In this document: piece after piece, positions 24,616 through 34,427 of the stretch | Layout: each line of letters opens with the position of its first letter | How positions within the stretch are numbered: position 1 is the stretch's first letter | Source of the DNA: Moritella dasanensis ArB 0140 | GTDB taxonomy: Bacteria > Pseudomonadota > Gammaproteobacteria > Enterobacterales > Moritellaceae | Assembly: GCF_000276805.1 (NCBI RefSeq) | Contig: NZ_AKXQ01000003.1 | Span: forward strand, 62,001-126,000 | Direction of reading: 5' to 3' | Length of the DNA: 64,000 bases | Position numbers and translations under genes: made by a program | Notes under the pieces: generated by a model | Seen by the model: only the letters and a program-made list of their open reading frames with translations | Database searches by the model: none | Told to the model about the DNA's origin: nothing

Positions 24616-25782
24616 TTACAGTAAATCTTCAGGTACATCCGTTGCAGCAACGTCTTCACTCGGGTAACAACCCAATACTTTCAGTTGATTGGTAATACGC
24701 GTTAGCTGTTTAATCACTGTCTGCATGTTTGATGATTGTAAATTAGCCGCAACATCAATATAGAACATCTCTTCCCAAGGGTTACCTTGAATAGGGCGTG
24801 ATTCTAATTTAGTCATATTAACGCCTTGCTCGCGCAATACTAATAACGCTTCAACCAAACAACCTGCTTGTTGACCTGTCGACATAGTAAACGTGGTTTT
24901 AGCTGGGATTTGTACCGCAACATCAACGGGCTTACGCGCCACGACAATAAAGCGGCTGTAGTTTTCTGTTTGGTTGGCAAGACCGGTACGAATTGGTTTC
25001 AAACCATACAGTTCGCCACCCGTAATACTGCCAATTGCAGCAACAGTTTCGTTGTTTAATTCTTTTACTTTCGCCATTGCCGCTGATGAGCTGTCGACAA
25101 ATTCAATTTTAATGTGGGGATGAGCACTTAAAAACAATGAGCATTGAGCAAACGGCTGTGGATGCGCATAGATAGTTTCAATTTTTGATAAGTCAGTATC
25201 ACACGTGGTGATTAAACTGTGTTCGATTGGTTGCGTTAATTCACCCACAATCGATAAGCTGGTGTGCTGTAATAAGTCGTAAACATCATTGATGCTGCCA
25301 GAAGAGGTATTTTCAATCGGTAACATACCGTAATCAGCTTGGCCTTTTTCGACCGCAGTGATGATTTGTTGGAAAGTAGGGAAGCCTAATTCCACTAAGC
25401 TGTCGTCTTGACGCGCAAAGTATTTCTTACAAGCAAGGTTAGAGTAAGAACCTTTATCGCCTAAGAATGCCACTCGCGCCACGGATACAGCCGCGTTAGG
25501 GTTTTTAATTTGTTGTAAAAAGGCTTGTTGCAGCAACACTGAATCTTCCAACACCGTGTGGTAAATGTTCATTATGTAATTGCTATCAAGGCCAAGTTCA
25601 CGACCTTGATTGATTAGACGCACTAGTAATTGTTGTTCACGGTCTTGATCGCGTACAGGTTTACTTGTCGATTGCTTGCTCTTTGCCACTTCAATGGCTA
25701 ATTCTCGGCGTTCGGCTAGTAATTGTAATAAGTTGTTATCAAGTGTGGTGATGCGAGTTCTAATATCGTTCAGGTCTGCCAT
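24616..25782 (-). CDS. pheA: Chorismate mutase / prephenate dehydratase (P-protein)
   Basis: A 388-residue enzyme of phenylalanine synthesis: N-terminal chorismate mutase (IRTRITTLDNNLLQLLAERRELA), then prephenate dehydratase from about residue 104 (VAFLGDKGSYSNLA, LPIENTSSGSINDVYDLL) and a C-terminal ACT domain with the Phe-binding ESRPIQGNPWEEMFYIDV. ATG 25782 has AAGGA nine bases upstream. raiA lies upstream on the same strand, with a terminator between, as in E. coli. No Phe-rich leader peptide is visible, so control differs from the E. coli attenuator. Confidence 0.97.
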   Translation of the reverse strand: MADLNDIRTRITTLDNNLLQLLAERRELAIEVAKSKQSTSKPVRDQDREQQLLVRLINQGRELGLDSNYIMNIYHTVLEDSVLLQQAFLQQIKNPNAAVSVARVAFLGDKGSYSNLACKKYFARQDDSLVELGFPTFQQIITAVEKGQADYGMLPIENTSSGSINDVYDLLQHTSLSIVGELTQPIEHSLITTCDTDLSKIETIYAHPQPFAQCSLFLSAHPHIKIEFVDSSSAAMAKVKELNNETVAAIGSITGGELYGLKPIRTGLANQTENYSRFIVVARKPVDVAVQIPAKTTFTMSTGQQAGCLVEALLVLREQGVNMTKLESRPIQGNPWEEMFYIDVAANLQSSNMQTVIKQLTRITNQLKVLGCYPSEDVAATDVPEDLL

Positions 25783-25882
25783 GAAATAAAATCCTTGTGC
25801 GTACTCTATAAGGTTATTCGATATATATGCTTAATAGTGCGCATTTATTTTAAATTGATCGTTTATTTTTAGTTGATGGTTT

Positions 25883-25911
25883 AATTTATTTATCTAGGGA
25901 GGCAAAGTCAA
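25883..25911 (-). promoter_or_regulatory. Candidate pheA promoter
   Basis: On the minus strand TTGACT (25911-25906), 17 bases, TAAATT (25888-25883). Its position just after the raiA terminator and about 100 bases ahead of pheA is sensible; the -10 is a weak match. Confidence 0.4.
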
Positions 25912-25936
25912 GGTATCAGAGGCAAACTGCGGAAAT

Positions 25937-25963
25937 AAAAAAGCGCAGTCCTATGCTGCGCTT
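25937..25963 (-). terminator. Rho-independent terminator of raiA
   Basis: AAGCGCAG (25941-25948) and CTGCGCTT (25956-25963) form an 8-bp stem around TCCTATG; on the minus strand a T-rich tail (TTTTATTT) follows. It separates raiA from pheA. Confidence 0.85.
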
Positions 25964-26026
25964 ATTTGTTGTTCCTCTATTAAATAGAGAAACAAGATTT
26001 TTTAGTCTTTATATGAGTACTGTTTA

Positions 26027-26413
26027 TTAATACTCTTGGAGTTCTAACTCATCGTCAGAAATCTTTTCAACAGGCAGTTCTTCACCACTAATGACACCTG
26101 CTCGACACTGCTCTTTACCGCTTTTATGCGCTGAGTGTTTTTCGCTGTATTTATTTAATTGACGCTCTAGCTTTTGGCCTAAAATCGTAATTGCAGCGTA
26201 AAGATCTTCTCCTTCAGAAACTGCGAGTAGTTGGCCTTGAGGAAGATGAATGCTAGCCTCAATTTTTTTAATGTTATTCTTGTCTTTACTAATCGTTACG
26301 TGCGGATTAATCATTGGAATATTGAAGCGTTCTAGCTTCGCATATTTCATCGCAAGCTTTTCCTGCATAGGAGCCGTAACTTTGATTTCTTTACTGGTTA
26401 TTTCAAATGTCAT
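26027..26413 (-). CDS. raiA: Ribosome-associated inhibitor / hibernation factor
   Basis: A 128-residue HPF/RaiA family protein (MTFEITSKEIKVTAPMQEKL, VTISKDKNNIKKIEASIHLP) that binds the 30S decoding site in slow growth and blocks translation or dimerisation. The acidic C-terminal tail (about 25 residues beyond the core) resembles YfiA/RaiA, as does its place before pheA. ATG 26413 has AAGGAG six bases upstream; an in-frame ATG at 26419 abuts that ribosome site, so it is not used. A CRP-like palindrome lies upstream. Confidence 0.92.
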   Translation of the reverse strand: MTFEITSKEIKVTAPMQEKLAMKYAKLERFNIPMINPHVTISKDKNNIKKIEASIHLPQGQLLAVSEGEDLYAAITILGQKLERQLNKYSEKHSAHKSGKEQCRAGVISGEELPVEKISDDELELQEY

Positions 26414-26480
26414 AGACATCTCCTTGGGTGATTGCATTGTTTGGTACAACTTCAGAATACGACTTTTAGGTTAAAAAAAA

Positions 26481-26494
26481 GTGATCTGGATCAC
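26481..26494. promoter_or_regulatory. CRP-like site upstream of raiA
   Basis: GTGA-TCTGGA-TCAC at 26481-26494 keeps the CRP core, with imperfect outer bases (A and G in place of T and A). It sits 68-81 bases ahead of raiA and could also serve the divergent GGDEF-EAL gene. CRP control of raiA is known in E. coli. Confidence 0.55.
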
Positions 26495-26624
26495 GTTTGT
26501 AAATTTAGTTTTTTTAACGCCTAAAAAGTGTGATCAGCTAATCATTTATGGGTGTTTATGTTAAATCCGTTGTTTTATACCTGTTGCTTAGGCATTATGC
26601 CTAAACCATAGTGGATAAAATCAA

Positions 26625-28508
26625 ATGATGACTGAACCGAATAATATGTCTGATAAATGTAATATAACGCCCTCACATGATGAATCAGTTGCCAAGTCTG
26701 CACGGCTTAACCATGTGTTATTGCAATTAACGAGTATAGATTGGTGTGGTAATGATGAATTTGTTGGTTTTGTCGATGCTATCGTTAAAGAAACTCAAAA
26801 ATCATTAAACCTTGTGGATGTAACGATTCAGTTGTTTAGTGATACGTTCGGCGATCTTATTCCGTTATTGCCACGACACCTTGTTAGTGTAAATCCAAAT
26901 TACGCCTTTAATGTCACTGAACTATCACAGTTGCACTCACGCAGTGAAGTCGTCCAAATAATTGAAAAAGATGATTTTTTAAAGACGATAAATTTAGCCA
27001 TTCCGTTATTTAATCAAAATGATTGTGTTGGTGTGATTAACTTTAATGGTGTCATCGACAGCCATGTTCCCTCAAGCATCACTCTGTCTTTTTGTACTGC
27101 TATTGGGGCGCTGATCCAACGTAATTTCCGCTTAATGGATAATGAATTACGTTATGGTTTGTCTATGTTTACCGCAAGTCAATCGCAAGAAGAATACCAT
27201 CGTTTGGCATTTTTTGATTCGTTAACGGGTCTTGCTAATCGACGTTTATTAACACAAACCATTGAAACCCAATATCAGTTAGCCAAAAGTAATCAGGTGA
27301 TCGGGGCGCTATTATTTATCGACTTGGATTTTTTTAAAGCCATTAATGATTCATTGGGACATGCTGTGGGTGATGGCATATTGGTTGAGGTAGCAGAACG
27401 ATTAAAAGAAATACCCCAAGCAGAAGATTTTATTGCTCGCCTTGGTGGTGATGAATTTGTGATTTTATTGTCTGATTTATCTGACAATCCAATGCATGCC
27501 GAACAGCATGCAAATTTATTGGCTGAGCAATTAATTGCCCGTATTTCTCAGCCTTATTTATACCAGGGACAAGCCTTGTATATTGGCGCCAGTATTGGCG
27601 TTACCTTGTTTCCAAGTAAAGATCAGCAAGCCGACGATTTATTACAACAAGCCGATACAGCCATGTATCAAGCTAAATCGAATGGCCGTAAAAAAGTGTC
27701 CTTCTTTGATATATCCATGCAACGTAAAGCGGATAAGCGGTTACATATTTATAATTGCTTGAAAAGTGCGATTGCGAAAAATGAGTTGTTCTTGCATTAC
27801 CAACCTCAGCATATGGTCCAAAGCGGTGAATTCATTGGTGTTGAAGCCTTGGTGCGTTGGCACTTAGAGGGTAAACAACTCATTTCACCTGCCGAGTTTA
27901 TCCCTATTGCCGAAGAAACTGATCTGATTATCGATATTGGTATTTGGGTGTTACAAGCCGCGTGTCGCCAGTTTATGGCGTGGAAATCGCAAGGTATCGA
28001 TGTGCCGCAGATGTCGGTCAATGTCAGTACTCGACAGTTTCATGATCAAAACTTTGTTGATTCGATACTTATGGTATTAGATGAAACGGGGATGGATCCG
28101 ATGGCGTTAAACTTAGAAATTACCGAATCTGTGGTGATTGAGCATGCCGAGGACGCCATTCGTAAAATGACCGATTTGAAGAATGTTGGTGTCAGTTTTG
28201 CTGTCGATGACTTTGGTGCGGGTTATTCATCGTTAAGTTATTTAAAACGCTTACCTGCCAATGAATTGAAAATTGATCGTTCATTTATTCAGAGTATTCC
28301 GCATAATGTCTCTGATATGGCGATTGTTGAAGCGGTACTGGCAATGGCGAAACACATGGGCTTTAATGTCACTGCTGAAGGTGTTGAAAGTCGCCAGCAG
28401 CTAGAATTTTTACAGCGTCAACAATGTAGTTTCTATCAAGGTTTTTATGCCAGTAAACCCTTGTCGGCAGAACACTTAGCACTTTACATCAAACGTCGAC
28501 AAGGATAG
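26625..28508 (+). CDS. GGDEF-EAL cyclic-di-GMP signalling protein with N-terminal sensor
   Basis: A 627-residue soluble protein. The N-terminal 190 residues look GAF-like. The GGDEF domain is intact (RLGGDEF, Gly274-Phe278). The EAL domain follows with EALVRW (Glu407), NVSTRQF, LEITES, VDDFGAGYSSLSYLKRLP and AEGVES, so phosphodiesterase residues are complete. The usual inhibitory RXXD site before GGDEF is absent (it reads QAED). It may make or break cyclic-di-GMP; the net direction cannot be told. ATG 26625 is followed at once by a second ATG; either could start. It is divergent from raiA. Confidence 0.92.
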   Translation: MMTEPNNMSDKCNITPSHDESVAKSARLNHVLLQLTSIDWCGNDEFVGFVDAIVKETQKSLNLVDVTIQLFSDTFGDLIPLLPRHLVSVNPNYAFNVTELSQLHSRSEVVQIIEKDDFLKTINLAIPLFNQNDCVGVINFNGVIDSHVPSSITLSFCTAIGALIQRNFRLMDNELRYGLSMFTASQSQEEYHRLAFFDSLTGLANRRLLTQTIETQYQLAKSNQVIGALLFIDLDFFKAINDSLGHAVGDGILVEVAERLKEIPQAEDFIARLGGDEFVILLSDLSDNPMHAEQHANLLAEQLIARISQPYLYQGQALYIGASIGVTLFPSKDQQADDLLQQADTAMYQAKSNGRKKVSFFDISMQRKADKRLHIYNCLKSAIAKNELFLHYQPQHMVQSGEFIGVEALVRWHLEGKQLISPAEFIPIAEETDLIIDIGIWVLQAACRQFMAWKSQGIDVPQMSVNVSTRQFHDQNFVDSILMVLDETGMDPMALNLEITESVVIEHAEDAIRKMTDLKNVGVSFAVDDFGAGYSSLSYLKRLPANELKIDRSFIQSIPHNVSDMAIVEAVLAMAKHMGFNVTAEGVESRQQLEFLQRQQCSFYQGFYASKPLSAEHLALYIKRRQG

Positions 28509-28579
28509 TCCGACGTTATTGATGATGTTATTGGTGTAATCCGCAGTAAATCTAGGTTATTTGTTATAACCCAAAGGGA

Positions 28580-28609
28580 ATAAATGTTACTGATAAGGGG
28601 AACATTTAT
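28580..28609. other. Inverted repeat ahead of yejA
   Basis: ATAAATGTT (28580-28588) and AACATTTAT (28601-28609) form a perfect 9-bp inverted repeat with a 12-base spacer. No T run follows. It lies between the GGDEF-EAL stop and yejA and could be an operator for the transporter operon or a weak terminator. Confidence 0.35.
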
Positions 28610-28728
28610 GTCACTTTAGTATCTATATCATTGTAAATCAGTGTTAAATAAGAATGAAACAAAAGTTAAATGCTATTATTTTAGTTACCCATTAAATTAC
28701 CATCTTCATCGGCCAAAGGAACCTCGCC

Positions 28729-30540
28729 ATGAACAAACTGCTTCGTGCTGCATTATTATCTTTTAGTTCACTGCTATTTACTTTACCTGTCTTCGCTACG
28801 TCGAACACGAGTGAACCGCTACGTTATGCTATTGCGATGCATGGCCAACCCGTCTACGATAAAAACTTTACCCATTTTGATTATGTTAATTTAAACGCAC
28901 CTCGATCTGGCTCATTACGCCGCGCGGCGATGGGCAGTTTTGATAATTTTAATGCTTATATCGTCAAAGGTGTTACTGCTGATGGCACCGGTTATTTGTT
29001 TGATACCTTGATGCAACAAAGTAGTGATGAAGCATTTTCCTTGTATGGCTTAGTTGCAGAATTTATTGAAGTGCCTGACGATCGCAGCTGGGTACGTTTT
29101 CACTTAAACCCTAAAGCGCGTTTTTCTGATGGTTCAGCGTTAACTGCCAGTGATGTTGAGTTTACGTTTAATGTCTTAATGGAAAAAGGCGTACCGCAGT
29201 TACGCGCGCAGTACAAAGAGGTCACCAAGGTTGAAGTAGAAAGTAAATCAGTGATTAAATTTAGTTTTAAAGATAACAAAAATAAAGAATTAGCCTTGAT
29301 ATTGGCACAGCTGCCGGTGTTTTCAGAAAAAGATTGGCAAGGCAAGGATTTTGCCAAGGCTACCTTAAACATACCGCTGGGTTCAGGGCCATATACGATC
29401 AAGAAATTTGATGCCGGACGGAGTATTGATTATCAGCGCAATGATGACTATTGGGCTAAAGACTTACCAGTAAACCGTGGTCGTTATAATTTTAAAAATG
29501 TTATTTTTGATTATTACAAAGATGGCAGTATTGCCTTTGAAGCGTTCAAAGCCGGTGACGTTGATTTCCGCGCTGAAAATATTTCCAAACAGTGGGCGAC
29601 TGGTTATCAGGGTAAACAGTTTACGTCCGGTAATATCATTAAAGAAGAGATCCAACACCAGAACCCGCAAGGGATGCAGGCATTTTGGTTCAACCTACGT
29701 AAAGATAAATTTAAAGATCCCAATGTGCGTAAAGCATTGGGGTTGCTGTTTGATTTTGAATGGACCAATAAGACATTATTTTATGGGGCGTACAAGCGTT
29801 CGGACAGTTTCTTTAGCAATTCTGAACTGGCAGCAAGCGGTATTCCACAAGGCGATGAGTTAGCCCTGCTGAACCCTTTTAAAGCACAGCTCCCCGCTGA
29901 ACTTTTTACCCAAGTTTATACTTTAGATAAAACCAAAGGCGATGGCCGCGTACGTAAGCAGCAGCGCCAAGCCATTACGTTATTAAAACAAGCGGGCTGG
30001 ACACTCAAGTCGGGCAAAATGCTGGATACTAATGGCAAGCAACTCAGTTTAGAATTTTTAGTTTATGACCCATCGTTTGAACGTATTATTCAACCATTTC
30101 GTAAAAATTTACAGCGTATCGGCATTGCTTCTGAGATCCGTATTGTCGATGTATCACAATACATAAACCGCTTAAATAATTTTGATTTTGATATCTACAC
30201 CCTGACTCAAGCGCAAAGCTTGTCGCCGGGTAATGAGCAGTTGAGTATGTGGGGTAGTGAATTTGCCAATGTACCGGGTACGCTCAACCGTATTGGCTTA
30301 CAAGATCCGGTGGTTGATGCCTTGGTCATGCAAGTCATTAAGGCTGAAGATCGAGACAGCTTGATCACGGCGACGAAAGCTTTAGACCGAGTATTATTGT
30401 GGAAAAATCTGATGATTCCACAATGGCATATTAGCAGTTATCGCGTAGCGTACTGGCAGCAAATACAGCGTCCCGAAAAATTGCCTAAATACGGTTTAGC
30501 CATCGACAGTTGGTGGCACAAAGATACCGCTAGCAAGTAA
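28729..30540 (+). CDS. yejA: Periplasmic peptide-binding protein of YejABEF transporter
   Basis: A 603-residue solute-binding protein of SBP family 5. The signal peptide ends near PVFATSN. The domain starts at about residue 30 with LRYAIAMHGQPVYDKNFTHF, typical of YejA, which feeds oligopeptides and microcin C into the cell in E. coli. GSLRRAAMGSFDNFN and GSGPYTIKKFDAGRSI are family features. AAGGAACC precedes the ATG. It leads a tight four-gene operon with two permeases and an ATPase. Confidence 0.92.
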   Translation: MNKLLRAALLSFSSLLFTLPVFATSNTSEPLRYAIAMHGQPVYDKNFTHFDYVNLNAPRSGSLRRAAMGSFDNFNAYIVKGVTADGTGYLFDTLMQQSSDEAFSLYGLVAEFIEVPDDRSWVRFHLNPKARFSDGSALTASDVEFTFNVLMEKGVPQLRAQYKEVTKVEVESKSVIKFSFKDNKNKELALILAQLPVFSEKDWQGKDFAKATLNIPLGSGPYTIKKFDAGRSIDYQRNDDYWAKDLPVNRGRYNFKNVIFDYYKDGSIAFEAFKAGDVDFRAENISKQWATGYQGKQFTSGNIIKEEIQHQNPQGMQAFWFNLRKDKFKDPNVRKALGLLFDFEWTNKTLFYGAYKRSDSFFSNSELAASGIPQGDELALLNPFKAQLPAELFTQVYTLDKTKGDGRVRKQQRQAITLLKQAGWTLKSGKMLDTNGKQLSLEFLVYDPSFERIIQPFRKNLQRIGIASEIRIVDVSQYINRLNNFDFDIYTLTQAQSLSPGNEQLSMWGSEFANVPGTLNRIGLQDPVVDALVMQVIKAEDRDSLITATKALDRVLLWKNLMIPQWHISSYRVAYWQQIQRPEKLPKYGLAIDSWWHKDTASK

Positions 30541-30553
30541 GGAAATCAGCTAA

Positions 30554-31645
30554 ATGTGGAGTTATATATTACGCCGTTGTTTGTTGATGATCCCGACGTT
30601 GTTGGGCATTATCACCCTTAATTTTATTATTATTCAAGCCGCGCCGGGTGGCCCTGTTGAACAATCGTTGGCTAAATTGCAAGGTATTGAATCCTCTGCG
30701 ACCAGTCGTGTCGATGGTAATAGTCAGGGCGAAGTGAAAGTGAATTTAGATCAGGCTGGTAGTGGACAGTACCGCGGTGCGCAAGGTATTGACCCTGAAT
30801 ATATTAAAGAGTTAGAACGGTTATATGGCTTTGATAAACCCTTGTATGAACGTTATTGGTTAATGTTAAAGAGCTATTTACAGTTCGATTTTGGAGATAG
30901 TTTTTTCCGTGATAGTTCGGTGATTGATTTGGTACTCGATAAGTTACCCGTGTCTATTTCATTAGGTTTGTGGACGACGATCTTGGTGTATCTTATTTCC
31001 ATACCCTTGGGCATTAAAAAAGCCATTTCACATGGTTCTGCATTTGATGTTTGGAGTTCCAGTGCGGTGGTGATTGGTTTCGCTATTCCGAACTTTTTAT
31101 TCGCGTTATTACTGATTGTGGTATTTGCTGGCGGCAGTTATTTTGATTGGTTTCCATTACGTGGATTAACGTCGGCTAATTTCGACGAATTATCTACCTT
31201 CGAGCAAATTAAAGATTATTTCTGGCATTTAACCTTACCTATTATGGCCTCAGTGATCAGCAGTTTTGCTACGTTAACCTTGTTGACTAAAAATACCTTT
31301 TTAGATGAGATTAATAAACAATATGTGACCACCGCCAGAGCTAAAGGCTTGACCGAAAACCAAGTGTTATACGGGCATGTATTTCGTAATGCGATGTTAT
31401 TGGTGATTGCCGGATTACCGGCTGCATTGATCAGTATTTTCTTTACTGGTTCCTTGATGATTGAAATTATTTTCTCGTTAGATGGACTCGGTTTATTAGG
31501 CTTTGAATCGGTGATCAATCGCGATTATCCTGTGGTGTTTGGCACCTTGTATATCTTTACTTTAATGGGACTGGTTATTAAGTTAATCAGTGATGTCACC
31601 TATATGTTGATTGACCCACGTATTAATTTTGAGGCGCAATCATAA
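30554..31645 (+). CDS. yejB: Peptide ABC transporter permease
   Basis: A 363-residue inner-membrane permease with an N-terminal helix ([20 protein letters not shown]), an insert of about 60 residues rich in charged and polar residues typical of YejB, and further membrane helices. The EAA loop reads [19 protein letters not shown]. It starts 13 bases after yejA and its stop overlaps the yejE start by one base (TAATG). Confidence 0.94.
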   Translation: MWSYILRRCLLMIPTLLGIITLNFIIIQAAPGGPVEQSLAKLQGIESSATSRVDGNSQGEVKVNLDQAGSGQYRGAQGIDPEYIKELERLYGFDKPLYERYWLMLKSYLQFDFGDSFFRDSSVIDLVLDKLPVSISLGLWTTILVYLISIPLGIKKAISHGSAFDVWSSSAVVIGFAIPNFLFALLLIVVFAGGSYFDWFPLRGLTSANFDELSTFEQIKDYFWHLTLPIMASVISSFATLTLLTKNTFLDEINKQYVTTARAKGLTENQVLYGHVFRNAMLLVIAGLPAALISIFFTGSLMIEIIFSLDGLGLLGFESVINRDYPVVFGTLYIFTLMGLVIKLISDVTYMLIDPRINFEAQS

Positions 31646-32694
31646 TGGGCTGGATCACCACTTGGCAGCGGATTAAACAAAATCCGATGAACCTCAATCG
31701 TTGGCAAACCTTTAAACACAATAAACGCGGTTATTGGTCGTTATGGCTGTTTACGGGATTATTTCTATTTAGTCTCGGAGCCGAGTTTATTGCTAATGAT
31801 AAGCCGCTATTAGTACGTTACAACGACAGTTATTATTTACCTGTGTTATATGATTATAACGAGCTGGAATTTGGTGGTGAGCTCGATATTCTCGCGGATT
31901 ATCGTGATGAATATATTCAGGAACTGATTTCAGAACAAGGTGAGATATGGTGGCCTTTGATCCCTTTCAGTTACGATACTTTTAATTATGATTTAACCGT
32001 ACCAGCCCCTTCAGCGCCAGACCGACATAATTTATTAGGCACGGATGATCAAAGCCGTGATGTGTTGGCGCGGCTTATTTATGGTTTCCGTATTTCGGTA
32101 TTGTTCGCGTTAACCTTGACTATCTTTAGCTCGATTATCGGGGTGGCAGTCGGCGCGACACAAGGTTATTTTGGTGGCCGTATTGATTTGTATGGTCAGC
32201 GCTTCATCGAAATATGGTCTGGCTTACCAATGTTATTTTTATTGATTATTTTAGCCAGTTTAGTGCAGCCTAATTTTTGGTGGTTACTGGGCATCATGTT
32301 GTTATTTAGCTGGATGGCACTGGTGGATGTCGTACGCGCAGAGTTTCTACGTGGCCGTCACCTCGAGTATGTGATTGCAGCGAAAGCGTTGGGGCAATCT
32401 CACCGCGCTATTATGTTTAAACATATTTTACCCAATGCCATGGTGGCGACAATGACGTTCATGCCGTTTATTTTTACTGGTGCGCTGACCACATTAACCT
32501 CGTTAGATTTTCTCGGTTTTGGCTTAGAAGTCGGATCACCGTCGTTAGGGGAATTAATCAAGCAGGGTAAAAATAATCTGCAAGCGCCTTGGCTGGGTAT
32601 TACCGCGTTTGTGTCGATGGCGATACTCTTGGTACTACTGGTGTTTATTGGCGAAGCTGCACGTGACGCGTTTGATCCGCGTAAGGGAGCATAA
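31645..32694 (+). CDS. yejE: Peptide ABC transporter permease
   Basis: A 349-residue second permease of the complex, with an N-terminal membrane helix, a periplasmic segment (LVRYNDSYYLPVLYDYNE) characteristic of YejE, GTDDQSRDVLARLIYG, and the cytoplasmic coupling loop EYVIAAKALGQSHRAIMFKH. It overlaps yejB and yejF by one base at each end, indicating coupled translation. Confidence 0.95.
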   Translation: MGWITTWQRIKQNPMNLNRWQTFKHNKRGYWSLWLFTGLFLFSLGAEFIANDKPLLVRYNDSYYLPVLYDYNELEFGGELDILADYRDEYIQELISEQGEIWWPLIPFSYDTFNYDLTVPAPSAPDRHNLLGTDDQSRDVLARLIYGFRISVLFALTLTIFSSIIGVAVGATQGYFGGRIDLYGQRFIEIWSGLPMLFLLIILASLVQPNFWWLLGIMLLFSWMALVDVVRAEFLRGRHLEYVIAAKALGQSHRAIMFKHILPNAMVATMTFMPFIFTGALTTLTSLDFLGFGLEVGSPSLGELIKQGKNNLQAPWLGITAFVSMAILLVLLVFIGEAARDAFDPRKGA

Positions 32695-34322
32695 TGAATA
32701 ACGCTGAATTTAAGCTTAAAGCGGTACCTGCCTCAGAGACAAAATCGAGGGTACTGGAGATTAATGACCTATCGGTTAATTTTGGACAGCAGCAAGTTGT
32801 TGAAGGTGTGTCGTTTAGTATTGAACAAGGTAAAACGTTTGCATTGGTTGGCGAAAGTGGCTCGGGTAAATCAGTGACGGCGTTATCTATTTTACAGCTA
32901 TTGCCTTTTCCCGCGGCAAACTACCCTGCTGGCAGTATTAAGCTAATGGGTAAAGAAGTGATAGGCAAAGACCATTCGGTGATGCAAGCGTTACGTGGCA
33001 ACAAAGCCAGTATGATCTTTCAAGAACCGATGACGTCTTTAAACCCCCTGCATACCATTGAAAAACAAATATCTGAAATACTGTATTTACATCAGGGCTT
33101 AAATAAAAAAGCAGCGCAGTCCCGTTGTCTAGAATTGTTAGAATTAGTTGCTATTCCAGAACCGAAAACGCGTTTAGGTTCTTATCCGCATGAATTATCT
33201 GGTGGTCAGCGTCAACGTGTGATGATTGCGATGGCGTTAGCCAATGAACCCGATTTATTGATCGCCGATGAACCGACCACTGCACTCGATGTAACCGTAC
33301 AATTACAAATTTTAGAACTGTTAAAATCATTACAGACTAAGCTGGGGATGGCGATATTAATGATCACGCATGATCTTAATATTGTGAAGCATTTAGCCGA
33401 TGATGTTGCAGTGATGCAACAAGGTAAAATAGTCGAGACCGGCAGCGTTGAATGTATTTTTTCTGATCCACAGCATGCGTATACCAAAACCCTGTTGGAT
33501 GCAGAGCCACAACGTGACATGCCTGCGTTGATACGTACACAGCCGTTATTACAGGTAAACGATTTTAAGGTGTGGTTCCCGTTAAAGAAAGGGCTATTAC
33601 AACGTACCTATGACCACGTGAAAGCGGTTGACGGCGTATCACTGCAATTACATCAAGGTGAAACCCTAGGTATTGTCGGGGAGAGTGGTTCTGGTAAAAG
33701 TACTTTGGTGCGCGGATTACTGCGGTTGATTAATAGTGAAGGTGATATTTATTTTAATGGTATTAATTTGCAAGGGCTAAATTTGACTGCCATGCGTGAA
33801 TATCGTCAGTCACTGCAAATTGTATTTCAAGATCCGTTTGGTAGTTTAAGCCCGCGTATGTCTGTGCGTCAGATCATTAGTGAAGGTTTAGAGGTGCAGG
33901 GTAAGCATAGCGATGCCGAGATTGAAGTCGCTATTCAGCAAGCCTTGATTGATGTTGCCTTGCCGGTGTCATCGTTAGCACGCTATCCACATCAGTTTTC
34001 AGGTGGTCAGCGCCAGCGTATTGCCATCGCGCGTGCGTTAGTATTAAAACCGAAGATCCTTATTTTAGATGAACCCACATCAGCCCTCGATCGCACGGTA
34101 CAAAAACAGATCCTCGATTTATTGTGTCAGCTACAGCAGCAGCACCAACTGAGTTATATTTTTATTACCCACGATTTAAGTGTTGTACGTGCGGTAAGTC
34201 ACCGTATTTTAGTGCTTAAAGCCGGTAAAGTGGTTGAAGAGGGCGAAACAGAAGCGGTGTTTAATCAACCACAGCAAGCGTATACCCAAGCATTACTGTC
34301 GGCTGCAATGTGTTTTAGCTAA
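32694..34322 (+). CDS. yejF: Peptide ABC transporter ATPase (two cassettes)
   Basis: A 542-residue fused ATPase. Each half has Walker A (GESGSGKSVT near residue 56; GESGSGKSTL near 330), the signature ELSGGQRQRV / QFSGGQRQRI and Walker B (LLIADEPTT / LILDEPTSA). It powers import through YejBE. It is the last gene of the operon; no strong terminator follows at once. Confidence 0.95.
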   Translation: MNNAEFKLKAVPASETKSRVLEINDLSVNFGQQQVVEGVSFSIEQGKTFALVGESGSGKSVTALSILQLLPFPAANYPAGSIKLMGKEVIGKDHSVMQALRGNKASMIFQEPMTSLNPLHTIEKQISEILYLHQGLNKKAAQSRCLELLELVAIPEPKTRLGSYPHELSGGQRQRVMIAMALANEPDLLIADEPTTALDVTVQLQILELLKSLQTKLGMAILMITHDLNIVKHLADDVAVMQQGKIVETGSVECIFSDPQHAYTKTLLDAEPQRDMPALIRTQPLLQVNDFKVWFPLKKGLLQRTYDHVKAVDGVSLQLHQGETLGIVGESGSGKSTLVRGLLRLINSEGDIYFNGINLQGLNLTAMREYRQSLQIVFQDPFGSLSPRMSVRQIISEGLEVQGKHSDAEIEVAIQQALIDVALPVSSLARYPHQFSGGQRQRIAIARALVLKPKILILDEPTSALDRTVQKQILDLLCQLQQQHQLSYIFITHDLSVVRAVSHRILVLKAGKVVEEGETEAVFNQPQQAYTQALLSAAMCFS

Positions 34323-34427
34323 AGTGCCGCGCTAGGTAATACTTTAGTGATAGGTTTATAGAGTTAATACTTGAAGCATGCTAGATTCTGATAACAAGAT
34401 TTATGTTATTAAAATAAAGGATTATGG

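Noticed and set aside
25783-25936. Possible pheL leader peptide and attenuator
   Set aside because: No Phe-rich frame exists here; the only short ATG frame has 12 codons without Phe, and the hairpin present belongs to raiA.
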